Positions 1 to 8,323 of a stretch of 64,000 nucleotides of DNA are shown here, one piece after another. Location of the stretch: NCBI GenBank assembly GCA_902612345.1, contig CACMDE010000004.1, positions 17,524 through 81,523 on the forward strand, given 5' to 3'. The stretch comes from an uncultured Pelagibacteraceae bacterium. GTDB lineage: Bacteria > Pseudomonadota > Alphaproteobacteria > Pelagibacterales > Pelagibacteraceae. The stretch's first letter is position 1. Each line of letters starts with the position of its first letter. The translations under genes and the position numbers were made by a program. Below the pieces are notes generated by a model. That model had not been told where the DNA came from. It did not search any database and saw nothing but the letters and a program-made list of their open reading frames with translations.

Positions 1-385
1 GATGTACAGGTTTTTTCGATCCAAGCTTACCTTTTAAAATTTGTATTGCTCTATTTGAAATAACTTCATTTACATTCATATTGGTTTGGGTGCCAGATCC
101 TGTTTGCCAAACTTTTAAAGGAAAATGTTCTTCAAGCTTACCTTTAATAACTTCGTCTGCAGCTCTTATTATCGAATTTGCTATTTTTATATCTATTTGT
201 TTTTCTTTTTTATGAACAATTGCTGCTGATTTTTTTATAATACCAATTGATTTGATTAGTACTGACCTTACTTTAAATTCTCCAATATCAAAATATTTTT
301 TTGATCTTTGAGTTGATGCTCCCCAATACTTATCCACAGGCACATCAATTCCACCAATGCTGTCGTACTCTTTTCTAGTTTTCAT
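1..385 (-). CDS. fumC: Class II fumarate hydratase, N-terminal part (runs off the left edge)
   Basis: I translated the minus strand from the ATG at 385. It reads [23 protein letters not shown] at the start and contains [18 protein letters not shown], the substrate-binding region typical of FumC-type fumarases, which interconvert fumarate and malate in the TCA cycle. About 128 of the usual 460 residues are inside the window, so the C-terminal signature cannot be checked. It is divergent from the MazG-like gene, with 77 bp between the starts. Aspartate ammonia-lyase is a related family, but the WGASTQRS and GSGTQTNMN wording fits FumC better. Confidence 0.9.
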   Translation of the reverse strand, partial: MKTRKEYDSIGGIDVPVDKYWGASTQRSKKYFDIGEFKVRSVLIKSIGIIKKSAAIVHKKEKQIDIKIANSIIRAADEVIKGKLEEHFPLKVWQTGSGTQTNMNVNEVISNRAIQILKGKLGSKKPVH

Positions 386-462
386 AATATAATTAAAGGT
401 ATTAAAATGTTATACATTAAAAAATTTAAAAATCCTAGCAGATGAAAAAATAAGGAGAAAAA

Positions 463-840
463 ATGACTAATTTTGAAAAAGTAGGTTTATTTATGAGTAC
501 CTTTGGGCAAGAACTAAAAAAAAAATCTGAGCTTTCAACTGAGAAAATTAACTCTTTGAGATTAAGCTTGATTCAAGAGGAGTTAGAGGAGTTAACTAAA
601 GCAATAAAAGAAAATGATATTCTTGAAGTAGCTGATGCTCTTACAGATATTTTATACGTTACTTATGGAGCTGGACATGCCTTTGGAATTAACCTAGACA
701 ATTGTTTTAACGAGGTACAAAAATCTAATATGAGTAAATTGGGAAAAGATGGGAAGCCAATTTATAATGAGCATGGCAAAGTAATGAAAGGGCCAGATTA
801 TTTTAAGCCTAATTTGTCAAAATTTATTGTTACTGATTAA
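463..840 (+). CDS. MazG-like / PRA-PH fold nucleotide pyrophosphohydrolase
   Basis: This 125-aa protein carries the all-alpha NTP pyrophosphatase signature: a helix with E40-x2-E43, then E55-x2-D58 and D62 in EVADALTD. These acidic residues bind Mg2+ in MazG, dUTPase and phosphoribosyl-ATP pyrophosphohydrolase relatives. A stand-alone domain of this length with a C-terminal tail (GKDGKPIYNEHGKVMKGPDY) resembles the HisE-like group annotated as phosphoribosyl-ATP pyrophosphohydrolase-like, often a house-cleaning or dUTP-hydrolysing enzyme. The exact substrate cannot be read from sequence. A strong ribosome site (aaggag) precedes the ATG. Its stop codon shares TTAA with the stop of ygfZ on the other strand. 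Confidence 0.75.
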   Translation: MTNFEKVGLFMSTFGQELKKKSELSTEKINSLRLSLIQEELEELTKAIKENDILEVADALTDILYVTYGAGHAFGINLDNCFNEVQKSNMSKLGKDGKPIYNEHGKVMKGPDYFKPNLSKFIVTD

Positions 841-1718
841 GACCAAAATGGTTTAATTATTTTTATTTTAGCTTTTTCTGTTAAAAAAATTTCTTCCATT
901 TTAAAATTAGGATCCTTAAATTTAAAAAGTCCAAAAGAAAATTTAGAATTGTTGATAATTTTTCCTATCTCAGTATTATTTATTTTAATTATATCATCAT
1001 TATTAATATTTCCCTCGATGATTTTAACAGGATAAATTCTTCTACTAATTTTCTCTTTCAATTTCATTCTAGCTGTATTTTCTTGACCAACATAACAACC
1101 TTTTTTAAAATCAATTGCATTTAATTCTTCTGAATTAGTTTCTAAGCCAAATATTTTGTTTTGAAAATTTTCTGTGTCTGAGCTAGGAATTCCAAGAGAG
1201 TGACTTAATTGATAATACTCCTCAATATGAGAAATTTTTAAATTTAATTTTTTTGATGATAAATATAGTTTTTCTAAATTTATTACTATTCTTGCCCCTA
1301 ATTTAATACATCTTGGATCTAAAACTACCGGATCTTCCCTAAATTTAATAGTTGTACCTAATTCAATATTTTTTTCAAAATCAGTGAAATTCTCTTTTGA
1401 AAGTGCAGCAACTACAAATTCATTTGAAAGATTTGTAATTTCTACCTTTGATCGTAATTTATATAGAGTCAGTTGTTTGTATAGACTTTCTATTTGATAT
1501 TTTGGACAATCTAAAAAGTAACCACTTTTGTGTTTGATAACAATAAATTCAAACAAGTATTTTCCTTGAGGTGTTAATAAATATGAAAAACAACTATGAT
1601 TTTCCGAAACTTTTTTTAAATCATTACTAATTATATTTTGTAAATAATTAAAAGAATCTTTCCCATTAATATAAACAATGCCTCTATCTTCTAATATATA
1701 AATACTCTCTTTTTTCAT
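837..1718 (-). CDS. ygfZ: YgfZ/GcvT-family folate-dependent Fe-S repair protein
   Basis: The 293-aa product contains KGCYVGQE near residue 205, the YgfZ signature (K-G-C-x-x-G-Q-E) whose cysteine is functionally essential in the E. coli protein. YgfZ is a tetrahydrofolate-binding paralogue of GcvT that helps maintain certain iron-sulfur enzymes such as MiaB; it does not cleave glycine. The N-terminal stretch matches the GcvT fold (NYLQNIISNDL). It is divergent from pyrC, 43 bp away, and tail-to-tail with the MazG-like gene. The true gcvT is elsewhere in this window (39374), which supports reading this copy as YgfZ. Confidence 0.88.
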   Translation of the reverse strand: MKKESIYILEDRGIVYINGKDSFNYLQNIISNDLKKVSENHSCFSYLLTPQGKYLFEFIVIKHKSGYFLDCPKYQIESLYKQLTLYKLRSKVEITNLSNEFVVAALSKENFTDFEKNIELGTTIKFREDPVVLDPRCIKLGARIVINLEKLYLSSKKLNLKISHIEEYYQLSHSLGIPSSDTENFQNKIFGLETNSEELNAIDFKKGCYVGQENTARMKLKEKISRRIYPVKIIEGNINNDDIIKINNTEIGKIINNSKFSFGLFKFKDPNFKMEEIFLTEKAKIKIIKPFWS

Positions 1719-1761
1719 AATTGCTTATCAATAGATTATAATATAATAACTTTTTTACTAT

Positions 1762-3069
1762 ATGTTAGATTTAATAATTAAAAATGGACAATGTTACATA
1801 GATGGTGATTTAAAAAATGTTGATGTTGCTATAAAAGATGGAAAAATTCACCAGATAGGTAAAATTTCAGAAAAAGCAAAGGAAGAAATAAACGCCAAAG
1901 GTCAAACTGTGTTACCAGGATGTATTGATACACAAACACATTTTAGAGAGCCAGGTTCAACTGACACAGAAGATCTTCATTCAGGCAGTAGAGCAGCAAT
2001 TTCAGGTGGAATAACAAGTGTATTTGAAATGCCAAATACAAATCCACCAACTTCCAATATGAAAGAGTTTCAAAGAAAGTTAGATCTCGCAAAAAATAGA
2101 ATGTATTGTAATTATGCCTTCTATTTTGGTGCAACAGCTGATAATTCACAGGATCTAGCAAGCTTGAAAGATTTAGATGGATGTTGCGGTATCAAATTAT
2201 TTGCAGGCTCATCGACTGGTAATTTATTAGTTGCAGAAGAAAAAGATATAGATAAAGTTTTTCAAAACAGCTCAAAGGTTGTAGCTGTACATTCTGAAGA
2301 TGAAGCCATTTTAAATACAAATAAAAAATTAATTAAAAAAGGGGATGTCCATACTCATCCAATTTGGAGAAGTGTAGAATGTGCAATGTCATCAACAAGA
2401 AGAATTGTTAAAATTGCTGAGCGATATAATAAAAAAGCCCATATACTTCACATTACAACAAAAGAGGAGATAGATTTTTTATCTCAACATAAAGGAAATA
2501 TTTCATTTGAGATCACTCCCCAGCATTTAACTTTGTTTGCTCCTGATTGTTATAATAAACTTGGAACTTATGCTCAAATGAACCCTCCAATAAGGGATAA
2601 ATCTCATTACGATAGATTATGGTATGCAGTTAGAAATAATTTAAATGATACAATTGGATCTGATCATGCTCCACACCTTAAGGTAAATAAAGATAAAGAA
2701 TATCCAAATTCACCATCAGGAATGCCAGGGGTTCAAACTATACTCCCAGTAATGTTAAACCATGTAAATGAAGGAAAGCTTACACTAAATCAATTAATTA
2801 ATTATGTCTGCGAAAATCCAATTAAAATTTTTAGAATTAAAAATAAAGGATTTATCAAAGAAGGTTATGATGCTGATTTTACAATTGTCGATATGAATAG
2901 AATAATAGAAATTAAAAATGAAAATATAGAAAGTAAGTGTAAATGGTCACCATTTAATCGATACAAGTTTAAAGGTACTCCTGTAGCAACAATAATAAAT
3001 GGTGAAATAAAAATGAAGGATGGAAAAATAATTGGAGATCCATCTGGTAAACCTTTAGTTTTTAATTAA
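1762..3069 (+). CDS. pyrC: Dihydroorotase (class I amidohydrolase)
   Basis: This 435-aa amidohydrolase would close carbamoyl-aspartate to dihydroorotate in pyrimidine synthesis. Visible active-site elements are DTQTHFREPG (residues 56-65), MPNTNPPT, a lysine in GIKLFAGS, the histidines in VAVHSED and HILHIT, and GSDHAPH. The first metal-binding motif reads Q58-T-H60 rather than the usual H-x-H, so one metal ligand is replaced. I believe this wording also occurs in other alphaproteobacterial dihydroorotases, but cannot verify it here. A TATAAT lies at 1737-1742, only about 19 bp before the ATG, suggesting a very short leader. It overlaps the SMR gene by 8 bp tail-to-tail. Confidence 0.8.
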   Translation: MLDLIIKNGQCYIDGDLKNVDVAIKDGKIHQIGKISEKAKEEINAKGQTVLPGCIDTQTHFREPGSTDTEDLHSGSRAAISGGITSVFEMPNTNPPTSNMKEFQRKLDLAKNRMYCNYAFYFGATADNSQDLASLKDLDGCCGIKLFAGSSTGNLLVAEEKDIDKVFQNSSKVVAVHSEDEAILNTNKKLIKKGDVHTHPIWRSVECAMSSTRRIVKIAERYNKKAHILHITTKEEIDFLSQHKGNISFEITPQHLTLFAPDCYNKLGTYAQMNPPIRDKSHYDRLWYAVRNNLNDTIGSDHAPHLKVNKDKEYPNSPSGMPGVQTILPVMLNHVNEGKLTLNQLINYVCENPIKIFRIKNKGFIKEGYDADFTIVDMNRIIEIKNENIESKCKWSPFNRYKFKGTPVATIINGEIKMKDGKIIGDPSGKPLVFN

Positions 3070-3397
3070 TTACTTTAGATGAATACATATTAACTAATGT
3101 TAAACCGATAACAATTAGAAATAATCCTAGAATAACTTGCCAGTTTAATGTCTGGCCATAAATTAAGTAGCCAAGTATTGCTACTGTGAAAATACCCAGC
3201 CCACACCAAGTTGCATAAACTACTGCCAAAGGAAGTTTTGTCACAACAATTGACAAACAAAAAAATGCACAAATATAAAAAATGATAAGAAAACCAGTGG
3301 GTATTGGTTTACTAAATCCCTTTGTAACTGGTAGCAACATTGTGCCGGCAACTTCAAAAAAAGTAGCAGCAATCAAAATTAAATATGTTTTAAGCAT
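3062..3397 (-). CDS. Small multidrug resistance (SMR/EmrE-type) membrane protein
   Basis: The 111-aa protein has four hydrophobic helices and the SMR hallmark glutamate in the first one (AATFFEVAGTMLL, E15). The second half shows the conserved AxxYATWCGLGIF stretch, like the YAxWxGxG motif of EmrE and SugE. Such proteins export small cations or guanidinium compounds as antiparallel dimers; the substrate is unknown here. Its ATG overlaps the prpE stop as TAATG, so the two are probably co-transcribed. Guanidinium export (Gdx type) is an alternative and no guanidine riboswitch is visible. Confidence 0.85.
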   Translation of the reverse strand: MLKTYLILIAATFFEVAGTMLLPVTKGFSKPIPTGFLIIFYICAFFCLSIVVTKLPLAVVYATWCGLGIFTVAILGYLIYGQTLNWQVILGLFLIVIGLTLVNMYSSKVIN

Positions 3398-5292
3398 TAT
3401 TTTAATATACCATTTTTTATTAAATTATCTTTTATTTCATCTAAAATCACAGGGTCATCTATTGTTGCTGGCATTTTATATTCCTCTTTATCAGCAATTT
3501 TTCTAACTGTACCCCTTAATATTTTGCCTGATCTTGTTTTAGGTAATCTTTTAACAACTATCACAGTTTTGAAGGCTGCAACTGGTCCAACTTTATCTCT
3601 AACCATTTGAATACATTCTTTTGAAATAATTTCATTTTCTTTTGTAACTCCAGCTTTTAAAGCAATCAGACCAATTGGAAGCTGACCTTTCAATTGATCT
3701 TTAATTCCAATAACTGCACATTCAGCTACTGATTGATGTTCTGATAAAACTTCCTCTATTGCGCCAGTGGATAATCTATGACCTGCAACATTTATAATGT
3801 CGTCTGTTCTAGACATGATCCAAACGTAACCATCTTCATCAATATGTCCCGCATCATAAGTTTGGTAATAACCTTCATAATTTGTCATATAATTTTCTTT
3901 ATATCTTTCATCGGCATTCCATAGTGTAGGAAAAGTACCAGGTGGCAAAGGAAGTTTTACAACTATATCGCCCATTTCATTTGGCTTTGCCAAAGTACTA
4001 TCAGGTTTAATTATTTTTACATCATATCCTGGTACAGGTTTACATGCAGAACCATATTTAGTTTTTTGCATTTCGATACCAGTGCAATTTCCACTAATTG
4101 ACCAACTTGTTTCTGTTTGCCACCAATGGTCGATTACAGGAACATTTAATAAATTTTCTGCCCACTTAATCGTATCTGGATCTGCTCTTTCACCAGCTAA
4201 GAATAAAGACTCAAATGAACTTAGATCATACTTTGAAAAAAATATTCCTTCAGGATCTTCTTTTTTAATAGCTCTAAATGCTGTCGGCGCTGTAAATAAA
4301 GATTTAATTTTATAATCAGATATTATTCTCCAAAAAACTCCTGCATCTGGAGTCCCCACTGGTTTTCCCTCAAATAAGACAGTAGTACATCCCTTAAAGA
4401 GAGGGGCATAAACTATATAAGAGTGACCAACAATCCATCCAATATCACTTGCTGACCACCAAACATCATTTTCATCAATATTATAAATATTCTTCATGGT
4501 CCATTTTAGAGCCGCAATATGTCCTCCCGTATCTCTTACAATACCTTTTGGCACACCAGTCGTTCCAGAAGTATACAAAATATATGCAAAATCATTTGAT
4601 CTCATTTCAACACAATCTTTATCTTTTGCATTTGATAGTGCCTCATTCCATGTAATTTCTAATGGTGCCTTTAAATTTATTTCATGTCCTTTTCTTTGAA
4701 AAAAAACAACTTTTTCTATTTTGTGTTTGGCAAGATTTATAGCTCCATCTACTAATGGTCTATATTCAACTGTTCTTCCAGGCTCAAATCCACAAGATGC
4801 TGTAATTAAAATTTTTGCTTTGCTATCATCAATTCTACTTGCAAGCTCATTTGATGCAAAACCACCAAAGACAACCGAGTGTATTGCTCCAATTCTACCA
4901 CAAGCTAGCATTGCAATAACCGCCTCTGGTATCATTGGCATATAAATAATAACCCTATCTCCTTTTTTAACACCAAGATTGTCTAAAGCTCCCGCAAACT
5001 TCGAAACTTTTTCTTTAAGTTGGTTAAATGTAAATTTAGCTTTGTTACCAGTTATTGGACTATCGTATATTAATGCAATTTTTTCACCTTTACCTTGATC
5101 AATATGGAAATCCAAAGCATTGTAACAAGTATTTGTAACTCCATCCTCATACCATTTATAAAATGGAGGATTAGATTTATTTAAAATTTTGGTAGGTTTT
5201 TTAAACCAAAAGATATCTTCAGATACACTTTTCCAAAAATCTTCAGGATTTTTTATTGAATTTTCATAAATTTGATTAAATTTTTGACCCAT
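3397..5292 (-). CDS. prpE: Propionyl-CoA synthetase-like acyl-CoA ligase
   Basis: This 631-aa AMP-forming ligase has the acetyl-CoA-synthetase N-terminus (PEDFWKSVSEDIFW), AIHSVVFGGFASNELASRIDD, the phosphate loop YTSGTTGVPKGIVRD, the adenylate motif WWQTETSW, and the C-terminal lysine motif RSGKILRG. The EPGRTVEYRPLVDGAI stretch and overall length are closer to PrpE/ACSS3 than to AcsA, so propionate is the more likely substrate, but acetate cannot be excluded. It runs divergently from the proteorhodopsin with a 215-bp spacer and is followed immediately by the SMR gene. Confidence 0.82.
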   Translation of the reverse strand: MGQKFNQIYENSIKNPEDFWKSVSEDIFWFKKPTKILNKSNPPFYKWYEDGVTNTCYNALDFHIDQGKGEKIALIYDSPITGNKAKFTFNQLKEKVSKFAGALDNLGVKKGDRVIIYMPMIPEAVIAMLACGRIGAIHSVVFGGFASNELASRIDDSKAKILITASCGFEPGRTVEYRPLVDGAINLAKHKIEKVVFFQRKGHEINLKAPLEITWNEALSNAKDKDCVEMRSNDFAYILYTSGTTGVPKGIVRDTGGHIAALKWTMKNIYNIDENDVWWSASDIGWIVGHSYIVYAPLFKGCTTVLFEGKPVGTPDAGVFWRIISDYKIKSLFTAPTAFRAIKKEDPEGIFFSKYDLSSFESLFLAGERADPDTIKWAENLLNVPVIDHWWQTETSWSISGNCTGIEMQKTKYGSACKPVPGYDVKIIKPDSTLAKPNEMGDIVVKLPLPPGTFPTLWNADERYKENYMTNYEGYYQTYDAGHIDEDGYVWIMSRTDDIINVAGHRLSTGAIEEVLSEHQSVAECAVIGIKDQLKGQLPIGLIALKAGVTKENEIISKECIQMVRDKVGPVAAFKTVIVVKRLPKTRSGKILRGTVRKIADKEEYKMPATIDDPVILDEIKDNLIKNGILK

Positions 5293-5404
5293 TATGATTT
5301 GTTAATAAGAACCATTTTAATATAGATTTTATGTTACAGGTTGTATTTAATTTTAAAAAGTTAGTAAAATCAATACTTTTTAATGTCCAAAAAAACTTTT
5401 AATA

Positions 5405-5500
5405 CCTAAGTAATTTTGTTATTAAGCCCCTAACTTAGGAATGACCACTATGGTTATTCTGTAGTTTAAATTTAAACTATAAATAAACGAAAGAGGGAGT
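5405..5500 (+). promoter_or_regulatory. Structured leader of the proteorhodopsin gene (three successive inverted repeats)
   Basis: Three inverted repeats lie between prpE and the proteorhodopsin start. First, cctaagt (5405-5411) pairs with acttagg (5433-5439). Second, gaatgacca (5439-5447) pairs with tggttattc (5451-5459) around a 3-nt loop with one G-U pair. Third, tagtttaaatttaaacta (5462-5479) is a perfect 18-bp palindrome. The ribosome site (agaggga) follows at about 5492-5498. The order suggests a folded 5' untranslated RNA or stacked protein sites. I cannot assign it to a known riboswitch class. Confidence 0.55.
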
Positions 5501-5507
5501 TTTTAAT

Positions 5508-6278
5508 ATGAAAAAACTTAAACTTTTTGCGCTAGCATCAATTGCTCTATTGGGCTTTTCAGGTGCTGCAAACGCAGAAACTGTTCTCTTAGCCGCTGAT
5601 GACTTCGTTGGAATATCTTTTTGGGTAATTTCAATGGGTATGTTAGCTGCTACTGCATTCTTTTTCATGGAAAGAGGATCAGTTGCATCTGGTTGGAAAA
5701 CTTCAGTAACAGTTGCAGGTCTTGTAACTGGTATTGCATTTATCCACTACATGTACATGAGAGGTGTATGGGTACAAACTGGTGAGTCACCAACAGTATA
5801 TAGATACATTGACTGGCTAATCACTGTGCCATTACAGATGATTGAATTCTATTTAATTCTTGCAGCTGTAAGAAAAGTACCAGGTGGTATTTTCTGGAGA
5901 TTATTAATTGGATCTTTAGTAATGCTAATTGGTGGATACTTAGGAGAAGCAGGATACATCAACGCACTACTTGGTTTCATTATCGGTATGGCTGGATGGT
6001 TCTACATCTTGTATGAAGTGTTCTCAGGTGAAGCTGGTAAAGCGGCAGCTAAAAGTGGTAACAAAGGTTTGTCTACTGCATTTGGCGCAATGAGAATGAT
6101 CGTAACAATTGGTTGGGCAATTTACCCATTAGGTTATGTATTTGGTTACCTAACTGGTGGTGTAGATGCAAATTCACTTAACGTGATTTACAACCTAGCA
6201 GACTTTATTAACAAAATCGCATTTGGTTTAGTTATTTGGGCTGCAGCGATGCAAAATACATCAGCTAGAGCAAGATAA
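5508..6278 (+). CDS. Proteorhodopsin, light-driven proton pump (blue-type tuning residue)
   Basis: This 256-aa seven-helix protein begins with a signal-peptide-like stretch ending near ANA-E. The key residues are present: the proton acceptor D102 in RYIDWL, H80 in AFIHYMY, the donor carboxylate E113 in LQMIEFY, and the retinal Schiff-base K236 in ADFINKIAFG. Position 110, equivalent to residue 105 of the SAR86 green protein, is glutamine, which in known proteorhodopsins shifts absorption toward blue. D102 plus E113 indicates an outward proton pump. No retinal or carotenoid synthesis gene is in the window. A terminator follows directly, so it is probably mainly a single-gene transcript. Confidence 0.97.
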   Translation: MKKLKLFALASIALLGFSGAANAETVLLAADDFVGISFWVISMGMLAATAFFFMERGSVASGWKTSVTVAGLVTGIAFIHYMYMRGVWVQTGESPTVYRYIDWLITVPLQMIEFYLILAAVRKVPGGIFWRLLIGSLVMLIGGYLGEAGYINALLGFIIGMAGWFYILYEVFSGEAGKAAAKSGNKGLSTAFGAMRMIVTIGWAIYPLGYVFGYLTGGVDANSLNVIYNLADFINKIAFGLVIWAAAMQNTSARAR

Positions 6279-6300
6279 TTAAATTTATCGAACTTTTAAT

Positions 6301-6342
6301 AAATAGGGCGAGTATGTTTTACATACTTGCCCTATTTTTTTA
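6301..6342 (+). terminator. Rho-independent terminator after proteorhodopsin
   Basis: The stem aatagggcgagtatg pairs with catacttgccctatt across a short tttta loop, with one G-T wobble, and is followed by a T-rich run. It lies 23 bp after the proteorhodopsin stop and 20 bp before the ferredoxin start, so it separates the two units or attenuates read-through. Confidence 0.85.
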
Positions 6343-6360
6343 TATAACTATATAACATTT

Positions 6361-6681
6361 ATGACTAAAATTACTTACATCGAACATAATGGTAAATCTC
6401 ATACTATAGAGGTACAAAATGGATTAACTGTTATGGAGGGAGCAGTGCAAAATGATATTCCAGGAATAGATGCAGACTGCGGTGGCTCAATGGCTTGTGC
6501 CACTTGTCACGTTTATGTCAAAGAAGATTGGTTTAATAAAATTCCTTCAAAAACTGAAGGTGAAGATGATATGTTGGACCAAGCTTTTGAACCAAAGCCA
6601 AATAGCAGACTTAGTTGTCAACTAATCGTCTCTGATGATTTAAATGGTTTGATTGTTAATCTACCAGAAAAACAAGTTTAA
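6361..6681 (+). CDS. 2Fe-2S ferredoxin, adrenodoxin type
   Basis: The 106-aa protein has the vertebrate/bacterial-type 2Fe-2S ligand pattern C40-x5-C46-x2-C49 ([12 protein letters not shown]) with the fourth ligand C86 in RLSCQLIV. It should carry single electrons in the cytoplasm. The stop overlaps the start of the reductase by one base (TAATG), so the next gene is its likely redox partner. The pair directly follows proteorhodopsin, an arrangement I recall from SAR11 genomes, although a terminator lies between. Confidence 0.93.
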   Translation: MTKITYIEHNGKSHTIEVQNGLTVMEGAVQNDIPGIDADCGGSMACATCHVYVKEDWFNKIPSKTEGEDDMLDQAFEPKPNSRLSCQLIVSDDLNGLIVNLPEKQV

Positions 6682-7694
6682 TGATAAATACAGATGCATT
6701 AATAATAGGAGCAGGTCCAACAGGATTATTTACAGCACACCAATTAAAATTAATTGGATTAAATTGTGAGGTTGTAGATAATCTAGACAAAATTGGAGGA
6801 CAATGTATTGAATTGTATCCAGACAAACCTATTTATGATATTCCAGCAGTACCAGAGTGCACTGGCAAAGAACTTACAGATAATTTAATTAATCAATTAA
6901 AACCCTTTGATATAAAATTTCACTTAAGTGAAAGAGTTGAGCAAGTAAAAAAAATAAATGATTATTGGAATGTTAAAACTAATAAGGGAACAGAATTTCA
7001 AACCCCAAATATAATTATTGCAGGAGGTGTTGGTTCTTTTGAGCCGCGAAAGTTTATTCCAAAAGAATGCGAAAAATATGAAAATACTTCAATTTTTTAT
7101 TCTGTTAAGGATAAGTCTATTTTTAAAGGAAAAATAGTCTCAATTTTTGGAGGTGGAGATAGTGCATTAGACTGGGCCATTGAATTATCAAAAGATGCGA
7201 AGGTTAATTTAATACATAGAAGAGATGAGTTTAGAGGAGCTGAGTCAACCTTGAAAAAAGTACTTGAGCTACAAAAAGATGGGAAAATTAATTTATATAC
7301 CAAATATCAGCTTAAAAGTGTACATGGTGATAATAAATTAGAAGCCATAGATATTATTCACGACAATAAAGAAAATATAAATTTAAAAACAGACTTTGTT
7401 CTAGGGTTTTTTGGTTTGATTATGCAATTAGGACCTATAGCAAATTGGGGGCTTAATTTAGATAGAAAAACAATAAGTGTTGATACTGAAAGATTTGAAA
7501 CTAATCAAAAGGGTATTTATGCAGTGGGAGATATATGTAATTATCCAGGAAAATTAAAACTTATTCTGTCGGGATTTCATGAAGGTGCACTAGCGGCTAG
7601 AGCATGTTTTAAACTTGCAAGGCCGGATGAAAAATATCGATTTGAATTTACCACGACTTCAACAAGTCTACTAAAAAGATTAGGTAAAAAATAG
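6681..7694 (+). CDS. Ferredoxin/flavodoxin-NADP reductase, thioredoxin-reductase-like type
   Basis: The 337-aa flavoprotein has an N-terminal FAD motif GAGPTG, then GGQCIELYPDKPIYDIPA, the signature of the TrxR-like FNR class (YumC type), and a central NAD(P)H motif GGGDSALDWA. The redox-active CxxC of true thioredoxin reductase is not present. It should move electrons between NADPH and the adjacent ferredoxin. It overlaps its neighbours on both sides by 1 base (ferredoxin upstream, GST downstream), which implies translational coupling. Confidence 0.9.
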   Translation: MINTDALIIGAGPTGLFTAHQLKLIGLNCEVVDNLDKIGGQCIELYPDKPIYDIPAVPECTGKELTDNLINQLKPFDIKFHLSERVEQVKKINDYWNVKTNKGTEFQTPNIIIAGGVGSFEPRKFIPKECEKYENTSIFYSVKDKSIFKGKIVSIFGGGDSALDWAIELSKDAKVNLIHRRDEFRGAESTLKKVLELQKDGKINLYTKYQLKSVHGDNKLEAIDIIHDNKENINLKTDFVLGFFGLIMQLGPIANWGLNLDRKTISVDTERFETNQKGIYAVGDICNYPGKLKLILSGFHEGALAARACFKLARPDEKYRFEFTTTSTSLLKRLGKK

Positions 7695-8323
7695 TGATTG
7701 AATTATTTTCGTCTGATACTCCAAATGGAAAAAAAATAAGCATTATGCTCGAGGAGATAGGATTAGAATATAAAGTAACTAAATTAGATTTATCAATAGG
7801 TGAACAATTTAAACCTGAATTTAAAAAGATAAGCCCATTTTCGAAAATACCTGCAATAGTCGATCATTCGAATAATGAAGAAGCAATATTTGAGTCAGGT
7901 GCAATATTAATTTATTTAGCCGAAAAAAGTGGCAAGTTTTATGAAAAAAAAAATAAATTAAAAATTGACCAGTGGCTTATGGCCCAGATGGGCTCAATAG
8001 GACCTTTCATTGGACAGTATCATTATTTTTATCATTTTAATAAAGGCATAAGCCAAATTGGTGAAAAAAGATATTTTGAAATGACAAAAAGTATATATAA
8101 AGTTTTAGATGATCATCTGGTCGGAAATAAATTTTTGAGCGGTGAAAATTATACCATTGCAGATATAGCAACTTGGCCATGGATAGCTAGACATCATTGG
8201 CATGACATTGGTTTAAATAATTATAAAAATTTATGCAAATGGTATGAAATGATTGCTGAAAGACCAGCGGTTATTAAAGGTTATAAATTTATCGACAAAG
8301 ATTCCCAAATACCAAAACCTTAA
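7694..8323 (+). CDS. Glutathione S-transferase, Nu-class-like (YfcG/YghU type)
   Basis: The 209-aa protein opens with a thioredoxin-fold GST domain, SSDTPNGKKISIMLEE, whose TPNG matches the Nu-class active site (Thr and Asn bind glutathione instead of a catalytic Tyr/Ser/Cys). ISPFSKIPAIVD contains the cis-proline, FESGAILIYLAE the E-S glutathione-binding pair, and the C-terminal helical domain has NYTIADIATWPW. E. coli relatives act as disulfide-bond reductases or peroxidases. Translation uses GTG overlapping the FNR stop, so it is coupled to the ferredoxin-FNR pair. It is tail-to-tail with dksA, sharing TTAA. Confidence 0.87.
   Translation: MIELFSSDTPNGKKISIMLEEIGLEYKVTKLDLSIGEQFKPEFKKISPFSKIPAIVDHSNNEEAIFESGAILIYLAEKSGKFYEKKNKLKIDQWLMAQMGSIGPFIGQYHYFYHFNKGISQIGEKRYFEMTKSIYKVLDDHLVGNKFLSGENYTIADIATWPWIARHHWHDIGLNNYKNLCKWYEMIAERPAVIKGYKFIDKDSQIPKP

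Noticed and set aside
837-1718. ygfZ as a second gcvT
   Set aside because: It has the KGCYVGQE motif specific to YgfZ, while the gene at 39374 has the GcvT pattern and the riboswitch.
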